A DNA stretch of 64,000 nucleotides from the NCBI GenBank assembly GCA_027922465.2, contig BQMF02000051.1, forward strand, positions 1,178,001 through 1,242,000, written 5' to 3'. Shown piece after piece: positions 24,110 through 35,554 of this stretch. Position 1 is the first letter of the stretch, and each line of letters opens with the position of its first letter. Both the position numbers and the translations under genes were made by a program. The notes below the pieces were generated by a model. It saw only the letters and a program-made list of their open reading frames with translations, ran no database searches and was not told where the DNA came from. This DNA is from Turritopsis dohrnii. Taxonomy: Eukaryota; Cnidaria; Hydrozoa; Anthoathecata; Oceaniidae.

Positions 24110-24345
24110 AATAAAAGAATTAGAAAGAAAAACAAAATTGTAAATTTATATTTCATGTCGTAATTGCGGTAGTAACGAAAACGACTGTTAAAACACACTT
24201 GGACTCCTTCTCTTCCTTCTCCTCCTCCGGCCAAGATGGCAATTAGTCTGCGATGTAGAGTCTCGCGTCTCCAGTGATAAAGCAATGTAAATTCTAGTGA
24301 AGGAACACAGCCTTCGAATTTTTGAAGGTTTTACATATCAAATGT
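24110..24345 (+). repeat. Dispersed repeat with internal CTC/CTT tract, copy 1
   Basis: Shares with 40150-40370 the order AAAACAC.CTTGGACTCC, then a pyrimidine trinucleotide tract, then GGCC.A...GGCA, CTGCGATGTAGAGT-like text, and a 3' part with ACGCAGCCTT and TCGAAGGTTTT-like ends. Here the tract is CTT/CTC-rich, while in the other copy it is a pure (CTA)n. Probably an old SINE or MITE family. Confidence 0.55.
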
Positions 24346-24499
24346 TTAAAAGCACCTTTTTTGGTATGAACTCAATTCACAAATGAATCACTTTTACGAT
24401 TTTTAATGATTTTCAAACCTACAATTCACCTTAAAAATCATTATATACCTATCGCATTGATCGTATTGTGGATAACGTCATTTTCTGCAAAAATAGCTT

Positions 24500-24690
24500 G
24501 AATCTAGCTAATAAGTACTTTTGAGTTTTCTTGTGTGATAATCTCCACGAGAGAGCCAATCTTTTGTTTGAGCGCTTTGTTAATAATAAACAGCTACTTG
24601 TTCCCAGCCCGTTTCTCAATTGTTCTATCTTTACTGACATCAGCATAATGCAACCCTCAGCTCTACAATAGTTCATCATCTTTAAATGTC
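24500..24690 (+). repeat. Dispersed repeat family ending ATAGTTCATCATCTTTA
   Basis: TTTGTTTGAGCGCTTTGTTA, AACAGCTACTTGTTC and TGACATCAGCATAATGCAAC are also found, with changes, at about 14690-14800. The end (TAGTTCATCATCTTTA) is shared with 21475-21495 and 50500-50522. It lies directly upstream of the MACPF gene start, so part of that gene's promoter is repeat-derived. Confidence 0.5.
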
Positions 24691-24723
24691 CAGGTTATTT
24701 AAAGGCATTGTTATTTGTTTTAG

Positions 24724-27700
24724 ATGTGGTACATTGTCATATCCTTTCTTCTGTATCCACATGTAATTAATGCAGTTTCAAGAAGTTGCAATGCAGATTT
24801 TTGCAATCCAAATTGGACTCCATTCGAGAACATGGTATACGCACTGAGAGGCTACAACATCAGAACTGGTAACCCAATTCACAACCAAGGTGACCCTGGG
24901 TTTATGGCTCAAATCTTTTTACCAACAAAACTTAATGACATTGGAAGAATCGAATTGGAAACTGGTATCACCGCTTCGGAATTGTCATTTTGTAAAAGAA
25001 GTCTGACATCCAAATCATTCACAACAATTTCCGGCTACCGGTAGGCTTTTGCTTTTTTTAATGAAAAACATCTATTCAGAGACTGCCTGGTAAATAAAAA
25101 AGGAGATGGAACAAAAGACGTCGAAATCAGTAAAATTTCATAGCTTAACGATGACTTAAATGTGGTTTCCACTGAACACGATTTTGTGGTGTTAATATTT
25201 TGTGGTGTTAATATTTTGTGGTGTTAATATTCACACTACAGACCAACACTCACAATGTTTTAATTCCCTGGAGTTAAACTGGAAACATAAAGCGTTAAGA
25301 GTTTAAGCGTTAAAAATTATTTTTAAGGGTTATCCGTCAAAGTTCGTCTTTTCCAATCGGCCACCTCTTGAGAGGCTTCGAATAAACCAAAGGCCATTGC
25401 ATTTGGTGACATAAGAAAGTACATGTAATACAAAATAGATTACTGAAACATTAATAATCCTATAAGTTCCTATAAAAACGCTTCTGTTTAAAACACATAT
25501 GGTTCAGTAAGCAGAAGTCAAATTATTTGTTTTGTTGCTTGAAATACATCTCCCTCTCGTTTTTTCCGCATTTCCTCCATTCACCATCCGTATATGGAAA
25601 AGGAAAGGAGCCCTGAGAAGACATGTTACATGTTACGTTCATTTAATGGTGAACAATAAATAGCAACAGATGAAGAAAACGTTAAAAAGAGTATGAATAT
25701 TGTTTTAAAACCCTTTGCTCTTAGAAATTACGTCACAGAATCTTCAAGCAGTGGGGTAGACTTGCAGGTTGGTACAGATACTGAAGTTACTGCTGGAGTA
25801 ACAATCAAAAAAGTTGATTTGTCGGCCAAAAAGGTTATTCCGAAACCGTTCGAACGTGCTTGGGGAGATTCAAGAGACTTCAAACAACTGACAGAATTCT
25901 TTTCAGAGAAGCATGGCCTGGTAACAGTAGCGTTAGGAACATGCATCATATATGAGATGCAACTTGATCAATTCCACTTACCTCCTTTCACGGATCCATT
26001 CAAAAGGGCTTTGATTAGACTGTTCGACGTCAGAAATTCTCCAGAACACGTCCAAAAATCCATGTTTAGAAGATTCATTAGAGACTATGGAACACATTTC
26101 CTGATCAAAACGAAAATGGGTGCAGAGTATGTGTACCGCTCCAAATTCTCCAAATCTGCGCGTGAACAGTTCAACGCAGAAACATTAAAGTCCTGCTCGT
26201 ACGTCAAAGGGGCCAAGGTATTTGGTGTCCAGGTTGAAGAGAGTAGGTCTGGATGCAAAGCCAGCGACTTGCAAAGAATGAACAATCTAAGATATGAAGA
26301 TTACGAATCGTCCATAATTACCAAAGGCTCTCGACCAACTGATATTGAGAAATGGGCAACGCAAGACTTCACACCAATTCCACTCAAATTTCAGTTATCT
26401 CCAATCGTTAATTTGATGAGTGATCAGTATATCAACAAAGCTGCCTTGAAAACCTTAGAAGGAAAAACAGTTACAAGTCTCGAGATAAGAAAATGGTTTC
26501 TGCCTTTGTATTTTGATTATTGTGACTCTATAGATATTGATTGTGGTCACAAAGAAGGATGTGGAATTGATGACAAGTGTCCTGTAAACACCATTTGTGT
26601 TCCAGGAGGAAACAAACACGAATGCACTCGTAAGTACACAATAAGACAATTTTTTTGTCGGTAGCATTTGCCATTTATCATATCATTCTTTCATATCAAG
26701 CCCAACCAAATACCGTTTCTAAATGCACTCATAAAGTTATGCTTGTTACAACTATTGAGTTAAGTACTCGTGGCGCCGTAGTATAGTGGTTATCACTCTC
26801 GTATTTCATGCGGGAGATCGGGGTTCAATTCCCCTTGGCGGCGATTCACTAAGCACGAGTGAATGTACCATAGCGCCGGGTCGACCCATGCCATGTGAGG
26901 GAAATTGGGTAGATGATACATCGGGTGTTGCGGAGGTCATCCAGAAGAGCACAGGCCCTTGATTGGGTTTGTGTCACTCATGAGAGTGTCAAATACTTCG
27001 GAGCCTCAAACCTAAGCCGTGGCCCCTCCTGGAAAGCAGATGCAATAGCAACTGAGTGAGGCTAGCCACGTAAAACAATACCAAATAAATAAACAAATAA
27101 ATAAATGTAAAAACGACTTTTCTAAAAACGCTTTTCAGTGCTTAAACTGTTTGTTGTATATAAAACTTGTCTACAGTCTATTGTGGAAGTAACTTATAGC
27201 TATATGCTAGTAACTTAAAAATAGTGTCCACTATGCCAAATTTCCATGGCAATCGTTACAAGTGGTTTGAATATCAAGGGTAAGGCAAGATGGCTATTTT
27301 CAAGTAAAACATTTGATGCTTCTCTTCATAGAAATACGTATTTCTATGTTCTCTTGAACTAAAAATGACCTTTATAAATTTAATCTTAGAATGGGGACCA
27401 TGGACATGCACAGTAAAGTGTGGTCAAGGGACTCAGAAAAGAAGACGAAGACGTTGTATTGGATGCAGGGGACAAACGGAACAAATCGCAAACAAGAGAT
27501 GCGCACCACAGAAGGAATGTTATAGTAAGTGATTATGACACATAGTAAAGCTATATTAAATAACCTTGAACCCGAAATTTCGCTACCTTCCGTTTGTCAA
27601 AAAGCCAAGATACAATGTTACCAATGTTTACCCGAAACTAGCGTCCTCAGTTCCTTAAAGTGTTGTTATCAGTGAAAGCCCTGCAAAGTAGGTCCTATAG

Positions 27701-28553
27701 CATTTAAAGACCCCATTTTAGCTACAAAAACTGTAATGCCAGGAACAACTCAACTACACAACCACTATATTTCATAAAAAATCGAAATATTAGTTCTCTT
27801 GCGGATTTTTTGTTGTACGAATCTGATTCAAGATTTCTCCTTGCAATGAATTTATTCGGACAAGGCTGAAAAGTGTTTATCCTGTTTAGCACAGGGATAA
27901 CGATATGTGTTTGTATAATATTTTCAGAACACCGCCCACACTGCACATGGAAAAACACCAACTGGGATAAAGGAAGCAAAAATGTTCATTATCTGGATCG
28001 TCACCGTGTAGATTGCGGTGGTCAATACATCCTCACGTATTTCCGTTTGGTCCGTGACCATCGCCATCGTAACTATCGATACGACTATAAATGCTGTCAA
28101 CCACAGTTGAGATGTCACTCCAACCATTGGAGAAATAGCTGGGCAACTTATGTTAGGAGAGGAAACTCTGTCTATTTGGATCGGCAAATAATAAGCTGTC
28201 CCAACAACGGAATAATAAGTGGCTTCCATCAACGTAAACAGGGCAGAAACCATATTTATTACACATACCGATGTTGTAATTTGCCGCAGCGAAAATATTG
28301 CTATTCCAAATACACGCCCTTCAGTTTTGACGGCAACGGGAATACTGTTTATCTTGACAGACAGCAACCCGGCTGTCCGGCAGGATACGGCATCAATTAT
28401 TTCCGTCTACGGAGAAATAGTCGCCATGATCATGTCCGATATCATATCCGATGTTGCCGGATAACTCCAAATGGAACAAAACGAGATGCTGATCAAGTTT
28501 ACGATTCATTCATAAATGCAATCATGAATGGAATAGGATTGAAGAAAAAATGA
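24724..28553 (+). CDS. Secreted MACPF-EGF-TSP1-dermatopontin-like protein (four exons)
   Basis: Exons 24724-25040, 25725-26629, 27390-27524 and 27928-28553 join with GT/AG introns and matching phases into 660 codons plus stop. A signal peptide is visible at residues 1-17. The MACPF domain spans roughly 25-370 and has the signature YGTHFLIKTKMGA at 227-239. A Cys-rich EGF-like segment follows at about 372-406, then one thrombospondin type 1 repeat (409-452: WGPWTC, CGQGTQ, Arg-rich). The last exon has three ~45-residue repeats (about 465-509, 524-569, 586-629), each with (V)xYLDRxxxxC and ending RY.YxCC, which I read as dermatopontin-like. MACPF proteins form oligomeric membrane pores in defence, venom and development. 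Which of these applies cannot be told. A dibasic KR precedes the last ~22 residues, a possible processing site. The second intron holds a SINE. Confidence 0.85.
25183..25231 (+). repeat. 16-bp triplication in MACPF intron 1
   Basis: TTTTGTGGTGTTAATA is repeated three times head to tail within the first intron of the MACPF gene. Likely a slippage or replication product. Confidence 0.8.
26772..27106 (+). repeat. tRNA-derived SINE with AAATAAAT tail in MACPF intron 2
   Basis: The 5' end can fold as a degenerate tRNA (Glu-like anticodon TTC), with A box GTATAGTGG and B box GGTTCAATTCC. The acceptor and T stems each have a mismatch. An unrelated body of about 240 bp follows, and the 3' end is an AAATAAATAAAC-type tail. 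It belongs to a different family from the copies at 16944 and 57735. It lies in the same orientation as the host gene. Confidence 0.8.
27628..27770 (+). repeat. Dispersed repeat, copy B, in MACPF intron 3
   Basis: TGTTTACCCGAAACTAGCGT, CAGTTCCTTAAAGTGTTGTT and ACTCAACTACACAACCAC match 16131-16290 at most positions. Both copies start at TGTTTACCC. Confidence 0.6.
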
Positions 28554-29061
28554 GTTGATAGTATCTTTGAACGGCGTACAGTTATATCTGTTTTTCATTG
28601 TTGTTGTACATTGCACTGTTTTTGACAATATTTACTCGTTAAAATTCCTATACTGAACGTAAGAGACTCTCTTTGTCCGAGGTTGAACTTTGAGTTCGTT
28701 TTACTTGAGTCGAATCTTCGAGATGTTTACCTCGAATCTAAAGGCCTCAATTTATAGAACGTCTCGATATAGACGCTCTGATATGAAATTAATGTTAGGT
28801 CTAACCACCTGTGAGGAATTGAGGCAAGATCATTCAATGTGTTATGGTAAAAAAGGAGTTGCTTTGAAATGTTAATTAGTTTTACAATATTTTGTGTACT
28901 TTCTTTGGTTACCTTATAATTTAGATATTTTGAATACTATTTAACAGTCACCAAGATCTTTTGTCAATATACTCTTAATATGTATTCCTCATCGTTGTAA
29001 TTTCAATGGCGTCACATGGCCTGCATCCGTTATTCTGCAATCCGAATTTTCTGTTGAAAAG
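28554..29061. other. 3' flank of the MACPF gene
   Basis: Probably contains the 3' untranslated region of the MACPF gene. I see no clear AATAAA signal and no other gene. Confidence 0.4.
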
Positions 29062-31295
29062 CAAATTATTTGCAGCTAACTGATTCTATACCAGAGATAT
29101 TTTACGTATCTCTGTTGTTACATAGGATTTACTCCAACATCTTCAAGAAAAGCGGCTGTACGGATATCGACCTGTAACTGCTTATAACCAATTTTGAATC
29201 GACGTATAAGTTTTACAATTTTTAGTCTTTCTTAGTCATTGTCATTTAGTCATTGTTTAAAGGCTGAAATACATTATACATTTAACGGATCAGTTTAAAT
29301 TGTTTGAAATAAAAGAAAACGTGATACATATAGCGAATTAAATAGAAATATAGTCCCCGTGGACAAAACCGTTATAAATGGAACAATTTATAACAATTTA
29401 AACTGATCCATTAAAATGATAATGTATTTCAGCCTTAAAGCTTGGAATACATTATCCATTTAAATGGAACAGTTTAAAGAGGCATTGTACGGCTGAAATC
29501 AACAAAAATAGGGCTGTCGAAAAAAACGGTCGTTGTAATCTTGATGTCCCATATCTAATCTTTATGAAACAATCGTATCTGTATTTGGGTTATCGTGGAA
29601 AGCCAAACAAGAAACGATGTCGAACAAGATGAACTAGTATAAATATAAAAATTGCTGTTTTTGTAATCAATTTTTTCACTTACGTTATCAAGTTGCAAAA
29701 AAATAAAAGCACCAGAAGACTATGAATTTATATAAGAAATTAATTTCGTGGTTCTGATGCGAAAGCCATGTATCATTTTGAAGATATATGTGGATAACAT
29801 TTACATACTTTTTTCTCTATCACTTGACAACTATGTTTCTCAAACGATATGGGTTTATACATGACATTTGAATGCGAATAAGTTCTGTTTTATGACCTTT
29901 TCGATGCGAAATATCATTCGTCTGTATCAAAATGTAAATTTTAGATCACGATTCAACGATAGACTCTTATTTTTTTTACAGAAATATTAAATATATGATA
30001 ATAACAACAACTCCCTTCTTTTTCTTCCCACATTTACATTCTTCTCCACATTTTACTTCCCTTGTCTTGCAGGGGCAACCAGATCTTTGACCATCTTTTC
30101 TGCTGCAAGTCGAGTTACATATACAATGCTGAAAATGCACGAGTGAGTCAATGTAATCAAATTTAAGTTTCGTTGAGAACCAACAACGAAGAAAAAGTTT
30201 TGTTTTGATTGGAATAGGCAATGAAATCAAATCACTTTAAATTAGCTTCCACAACATTCTCTTATAATGATAAAAGTAATCTTACTTGAGTTAAGACAGC
30301 TGACATGTTTCTTCACACACAACGATGACTTATAATTCATGAGAAAATTCAGTAATTACTTCTAACACGTATTGTAGAAGAATGAATTCTTTCACCAACA
30401 TATTGTTTAAAAGGTGTCAAAACTATGTTTCAGGTTGATTTCCCGAAATAAAGAAGATCTCTATTCTTCTCCGACAGAGAAAGCTTGATTATTTGCCGCC
30501 ATATTTGTTTATATTTTTCATGTTCGATCACGTGACGATAATATTTACAATTTTAGCCGTACAATGCCTCTTTAAAGGAATCTGTTAGATTTTCACCTGT
30601 TTCAGTTGAAATGGATAGCGTTTGAAAACGTTGGACGTGTTCAACTTTCATCCATTTTTTCGCTATTGTTTTCTGAATTCCTATTGTTTTCAATAAAAGA
30701 AAATATGAAGAACCGGGGTCACGTGAGATACATAGCTAATTAAATGGAAATTTAGTCCCAGTGGGCAAAATCGTCGATGTAGTATCGTTCTCGGTTTTGT
30801 CATATCGAATGTGGCAAGTGTTCTGTAAATTTAGCTCATTATTTTGTTCTTTTTATTTTATGTCACATCGAATTGGCCTATCGGACATCAATCGGAGAGG
30901 AAACAAAAATCGATATTTAGGTGGAGTAAGTTTAAGCTGGTCTTCATTCAATCAAAGTTATCACTAGGATCACGGTTTTTCCCTGCGACTTTTTTTGGCG
31001 ATATCAGGGTCCAGGGTTTTTTAGCCTAGATTCTACCAGTTACCTTTGTTTGATGAAGTCTTGAATGGAAGGTTATTGCTTTGTACACACTGATGGTGAC
31101 TTCCATGAACGGCTCTGCCGCGCGATATGCTGTTACCAGAATATACCAATTGCTCCGAGATATGTTGTTTTTCTTGCGCATGTTAGGGTTTTGATTAATG
31201 AGGTATCGGGTGTGCCAGAAAAAAGTTACCCTTTTTGATTCGAAATTTATCAATTTTTTTTTCTGAATCGTTTAGAGGAAAGCCTAACTTCAAAT
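29062..31295 (+). repeat. Long dispersed repeat, copy 1 (interrupted by a TTAA element)
   Basis: Apart from the insertion at 29478-30571, this region matches 62215-63332 in the same orientation and with few differences. Landmarks shared by both are TTACATAGGATTTACTCCAA, AAATAGAAATATAGTCCCCG and GAATCGTTTAGAGGAAAGCC. A 68-residue ORF (MGKIVDVVSFSVL...) is present in both copies, but I see no domain in it. The nature of the repeat (transposon, LTR fragment or satellite) is not clear. Confidence 0.75.
29478..30571. mobile_element. 1,094-bp TTAA-flanked DNA transposon (piggyBac- or Kolobok-type)
   Basis: Ends are AGAGGCATTGTACGGCTGAA and, in reverse complement, AGAGGCATTGTACGGCTAAA, so terminal inverted repeats are about 20 bp. 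TTAA flanks both sides (29474-29477, 30572-30575). The paralogous repeat at 62592 has the uninterrupted sequence CAGTTTAAAGGAATC, which shows the empty site. piggyBac and Kolobok elements both duplicate TTAA, and I cannot choose between them. A Cys-rich ORF lies inside on the minus strand near 29990-30120 (CNSTCSRKDGQRSGCPCKT, then CGEECKCG) and may be a transposase remnant. Confidence 0.85.
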
Positions 31296-31502
31296 TTGAT
31301 GTATTACTTTTTAATTTTACTTTATTGGTTCAAAAGTTATGACCAAAAAAACTAAGACATCAATTTTCAAAAACGTCAAAATAAGGCGAAAAACGAGGGT
31401 ATCAAATCATCTTACCTGACTGATATCTTTACATTAAGCAAATTTTTGAAAACTGGCATCTGAAAAGCAATCTTAGAAGACAGCACAGTGTGATGGTTTT
31501 CG

Positions 31503-31727
31503 ATGGGACTGTCTGTGCGAAAATTAAAATGGCGAAGTGGAAAACATAAAGAGTTTCTTGATCGGATGGTTGTCAAGCTAGGAGATTTTCATATGGTGAT
31601 GTCATTCTTATCAACCATTTCAAAAGTCTTTGGAGATGCTGGTTTAGAAGTAAGAAAATATGAAAAATATTTCTCTAAATACAATATAGTCATAGTACAA
31701 TATATGCTTTTACGTTATGTCACCTAA
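31503..31727 (+). pseudogene. Fragment of a repeat-encoded protein
   Basis: The ORF contains VVKLGDFHMVMSFLSTISKV followed by FGDAGLEV. This pattern (GxFHxxMSFLxxIxKxFxDAGL) I associate with uncharacterised transposon-encoded proteins that are numerous in cnidarian and other animal genomes. Only a short piece is present and both sides are unrelated text, so it is a fragment. No function is assigned. Confidence 0.4.
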
Positions 31728-31859
31728 TGGTTAAGTGTACAAGGTGCTCTCTATAAACCAACGACAATCTGAACGCGAGTTCTAAGCCGTACCCTCTTAG
31801 CCACGGCTCCACAAAGAAATTTCCTTCAAACATGCTGAAATAAAAATTAGAAACCAAAT

Positions 31860-34200
31860 CTTAATAAAGAAAGGGTGACATCTAATATATTGAAATATGC
31901 TGCAAAGATGAACTTTGTTTTTTCATAACAACGCGATACTTAAATAATTTTTAAATCTTTCACGTGGATAGGGTTACAAAAAATGCTTGCAGTTTTGACT
32001 TTATTAGGTAGATGTTCTACTATCTGACTGTTTTGAATGCTTCACGAACACTGAACCCATTTTGCGATGAAAACCAGTTCGGGACTGAAGTGTAAACGCT
32101 CCTGCAATGGACCAGCTCCACAAAAATTGCAGTATAAGCCACATGTCTTCCAACAATTTTGTGTGCAGCAAAGGTTTTAGATCAGCGTAGATTTAGATTT
32201 AGCTACCATTGCCCAAAGATTTTGTTGACTCTTTCTTCTCCAAAAGTTATTCACAATATCAACGTAGCAATAACGGTTTTTAGAACCGCCGTTTTATTTT
32301 ACTTTGCAAAACGGAACTGATAATTTGACAATAATGCAACAATAACAATGATTCCGCAATGATTACAGCAACATAGATGATTATCTTAAGCCTGGTTCAT
32401 TAAATAATTTTTTTAAAATGTTTCTTTTCCAGTTCATTAAATGGGGTTTTGTACGGTGGTCGATAAAGGCCAAACTAAAATAGATTTTTAAAAAAATCAA
32501 GAACTGTTTTTAAAAAAAACAAAAATATTTTTAAAAAACAAAAATTATTAAAAAAACAACAAGAATTGTCTTTAATAAAAAACATTTTTAAAAAACAAAA
32601 ATTATTTAAAAGAAAAACAAGAATTGTCTTAAAAAAACAAAAACATTTAAAAAAAAATTATTAAAAAAAACAACAAGAATTATTAAAAAAAAAAACGAAA
32701 AAATGTTATCAATATGTGATATTCACAAAGAAACAAAAGAGCAACTAGCTAAAGAAAAGCAAATATTATGTATCAAACCATTTTCGATTTGTATTGCAGT
32801 CTGTGTGGTAATGGCATCAAGCACAATTCTGTATTCTTCACTGCTTTTAGGGCAAATAATGTACGAAAGATAACCTTGCTTAGACTTAGAGAAAAACATC
32901 ATATTTCATTAAAAAAATGTGCTTCTTGTAAACTGAAGGTCAATGCGCACTGAGCGTTTCTGATTTAAGGGCCTAGTTTATATTAGCATTTTTCATCTTG
33001 TGTTTTGTGATAACTTATCAGGGTCCGTATAGGCTCAGTACTTCACTTTTTCTTTCAAAATGACATTTTGATGATAGAACTCAGAATGTTACAACAGGAA
33101 CATTTGTGCAATCTTTAGAAATTTTGTTTGCTTTGGAAGATGCCACGATTTAAAAATCATCATATTATGCAACACAAAAGTATGTTGTAACAAGATATCA
33201 TTTTGCTTGATGTTCATGAGATGTGCAGGAGATATGCATTGTTGTACGTCCATTCTTCTACTAATCAACTCAGAGTAAAGTAACTAAAAAGATGCAACAT
33301 TGATCATTCTTAAGTTATTGTGTTGTGTTAGCTTTCAAAAATACGCGCTGCATAAATTAAATACCAGATATCAAAACTGAAATATCTGAAGAGCTGGAAA
33401 GAATTATAAAGTACTGAAAAGAGACTTGTTGAACAACGTTTGAGCTCTATGATATAAACGTTTATTTTGCATGCAGGAGTCCTTTTCAGAACGAAGGGGT
33501 TATTTATCGCATATTAAGAATCAATTTTATTTAGTTTGTAGGCGTCAGATCTATTTAAAAAAACAAATGAGGCAAACTGATACATTTCCATCTTTATTAC
33601 TTTTAGTTTATTGTACAGTGCGGCCACGAGAAAGTAGGCATCTAACTTTCAAGAAGCGTATCTTATGTTTTTGGTGCTTGTTTTTTTCAGTTTCTATACC
33701 AAAAGAAAGAAACATTTTTATTCTCTCTAAATACACGACTTTTCAATAGAAAAATAAATTTTGGGGGAATTATAATCGATTTTAGCATGAAGCCACGCAA
33801 GTAAATAAATAATGATCAATTAACGCTTGCTCGAATAGGAGTTAATGACTCGAGTAATATAGAAAGTCATGAAAAATTAAAATATTGTGATAAAGCTGCA
33901 TTTATACTTGGAAAACACATATCTTTTTACAAACTTGAAACATAAAAGTTTCATTTCTAAAATTCAAAAAAACGTTTTAAAATGTTTTTTTTTTTGCATA
34001 TAAAGATTTTAGCAAGGCGTTGGGACTACAAAGTTATTAAATCATAATAAAAAACTTAAGGTAAGTTGCCTAATTAAAATATTTCGTGACAAACTTATCA
34101 CAACACTACCAACAGCGGTTGCTTCAACGAAACAAAGAGTTAATTTCTCGTTAAAAGTCTGTTTTATTGATCATTACAAAATTAACAACTGTGTCGAAAG
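31860..34200. other. No gene seen
   Basis: AT-rich sequence with A-rich tandem-like low complexity at 32480-32700 (units of AAAACAAAAATTATTAAAAA and CAAGAATTGTCTT). ORFs are short and without domains. Confidence 0.4.
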
Positions 34201-34208
34201 AAAAAATA

Positions 34209-34659
34209 CAGTGTGTTTCATAATGTTGGAAATGGAAATTTTAAAGTTGATGTGAATGAAAAGGAAAGATTTTTTGAAACAATGACAGCAATTTGGAAAA
34301 CAATAAACAAATTTAAGCTGTGTGTTCACGAAAAACGTTTAACTTTTATGTTTTTAAATATCCGTTTGGGGGTCTCAGCGCAAACACAAAATTAATCAAA
34401 AATTTGAATGGATTCAGTGTGTTTTGAAACAATAAGTACGATGTAATTAAACTACGTGTTAATCGACCATTAAAATTTAATTACCTCTTTCGATGACATT
34501 TTCCTTATTTTTTCAAAACCCAATTTTTCATTTTTCACAAAAATATACTGGCCGAAAGAGCTTGGCTTTCCAACGGTGTAAAATTTATTTTGAAATTCGG
34601 TATATTCATTTAAAAAAACAGCTTTAAAATTTCCATTTCCAACATTACGAAACACACTG
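34209..34659. mobile_element. 451-bp mariner-type MITE with TA duplication
   Basis: Termini start CAGTGTGTTTCATAATGTTG on the left and, in reverse complement, CAGTGTGTTTCGTAATGTTG on the right. The inverted repeats run for about 38 bp through GGAAATGGAAATTTTAAAG. TA flanks both ends (34207-34208, 34660-34661). The CAGTG start and TA duplication are typical of Tc1/mariner. No transposase is encoded. Confidence 0.85.
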
Positions 34660-34829
34660 TAGTTGCTGTTATTCCGCACAGAATTTTACATGACTTTTTT
34701 TTCACAAAAAACACACAAAAGTATACAGTGAGACTTTTAAAATATGTTAGGAAAACTGTCAGTGTTATAATTGTTTACGGTTTTTGGTGTAGCTACTGTC
34801 TTGAAAATTGCATGCTTGTCATAGTTTAA

Positions 34830-35554
34830 GACGACTTTCGAATCTTCCGCGGACAGGAACGAAATGGACAATAAAAGTTACTGAGCATGCGCAGTAACAA
34901 TGTTTACAGCACGTGCTCAGAAAAGTTTCCGTTCCGTTCCGTTCCGTTCCGTAGAAAGTTGAATTGAGTTCAACTTTTTCTGTTCTTTCCTTGACGAAAA
35001 CATTGAAAATATTGAGACTGACCAATCAAATTTCTTGCTATGATTTTTTCACACAACACTATCTACAAACTATCGTCTTGATTGGCCAATAAGAATTTGT
35101 GATCAATTTTTTTTTAAACAACAAAATGAAAAAAGGAAAGCAGCTGCTACTCTTCTGAGAGCAAGATAGACTTGTCAGTGCTTACAACTCAGCTGATAAC
35201 TTGGTACTATCTCAAAATGAACGTATTCTGGCTAGATTAGGACAGCAAAAAGTCATCAAAAACAAAACAATCCTTCCCACCTCACTTCTAATGACAGTTT
35301 TAGCACAAAACAATTTGAACTACAAATTTACACTTTTATACGGTTTCATAGCAGAAAAAATTTTGTTTTTAAGATTCATCTTCTCAAAACAAAACAGGTT
35401 TTATAAATCAAAATTTAAAATGAAAGAAAAGAAAATTTCCTATTCTCATAAAATGTGTGGGAATTAACAGCTAAAAATCTTCCTTTTCTGACCGCACGAA
35501 AATTTTCGTGTCTGTTCCTGTCCGCGGAAAATTTTCCATAATTGGAAAGTCGTC
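34830..35554. mobile_element. 725-bp MITE flanked by TTTAA
   Basis: Left GACGACTTTCGAATCTTCCG and right, in reverse complement, GACGACTTTCCAATTATGGA; further in, CCGCGGACAGGAACGA(C/A)A pairs on both sides after small gaps. TTTAA lies outside both ends (34825-34829, 35555-35559). Inside is a short GTTCC repeat (34925-34950). No transposase ORF. The superfamily is undecided. Confidence 0.75.

Noticed and set aside
26772..26844. tRNA-Glu-like fold
   Set aside because: The acceptor and T stems have mismatches, and a SINE body with an AAATAAAT tail follows directly, so it is a SINE head and not a functional tRNA gene.
27924..28367. 147-codon ORF on the minus strand
   Set aside because: It is the shadow of the MACPF gene's last exon.
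29976..30230. Cys-rich ORF as a secreted Cys-rich peptide gene
   Set aside because: It sits inside the TTAA-flanked transposon and lacks a signal peptide; a transposase remnant is more likely.
30761..30967. 68-residue ORF as a host gene
   Set aside because: It is inside a dispersed repeat, occurs again at 62778, and shows no domain. Kept only as a finding about the repeat.
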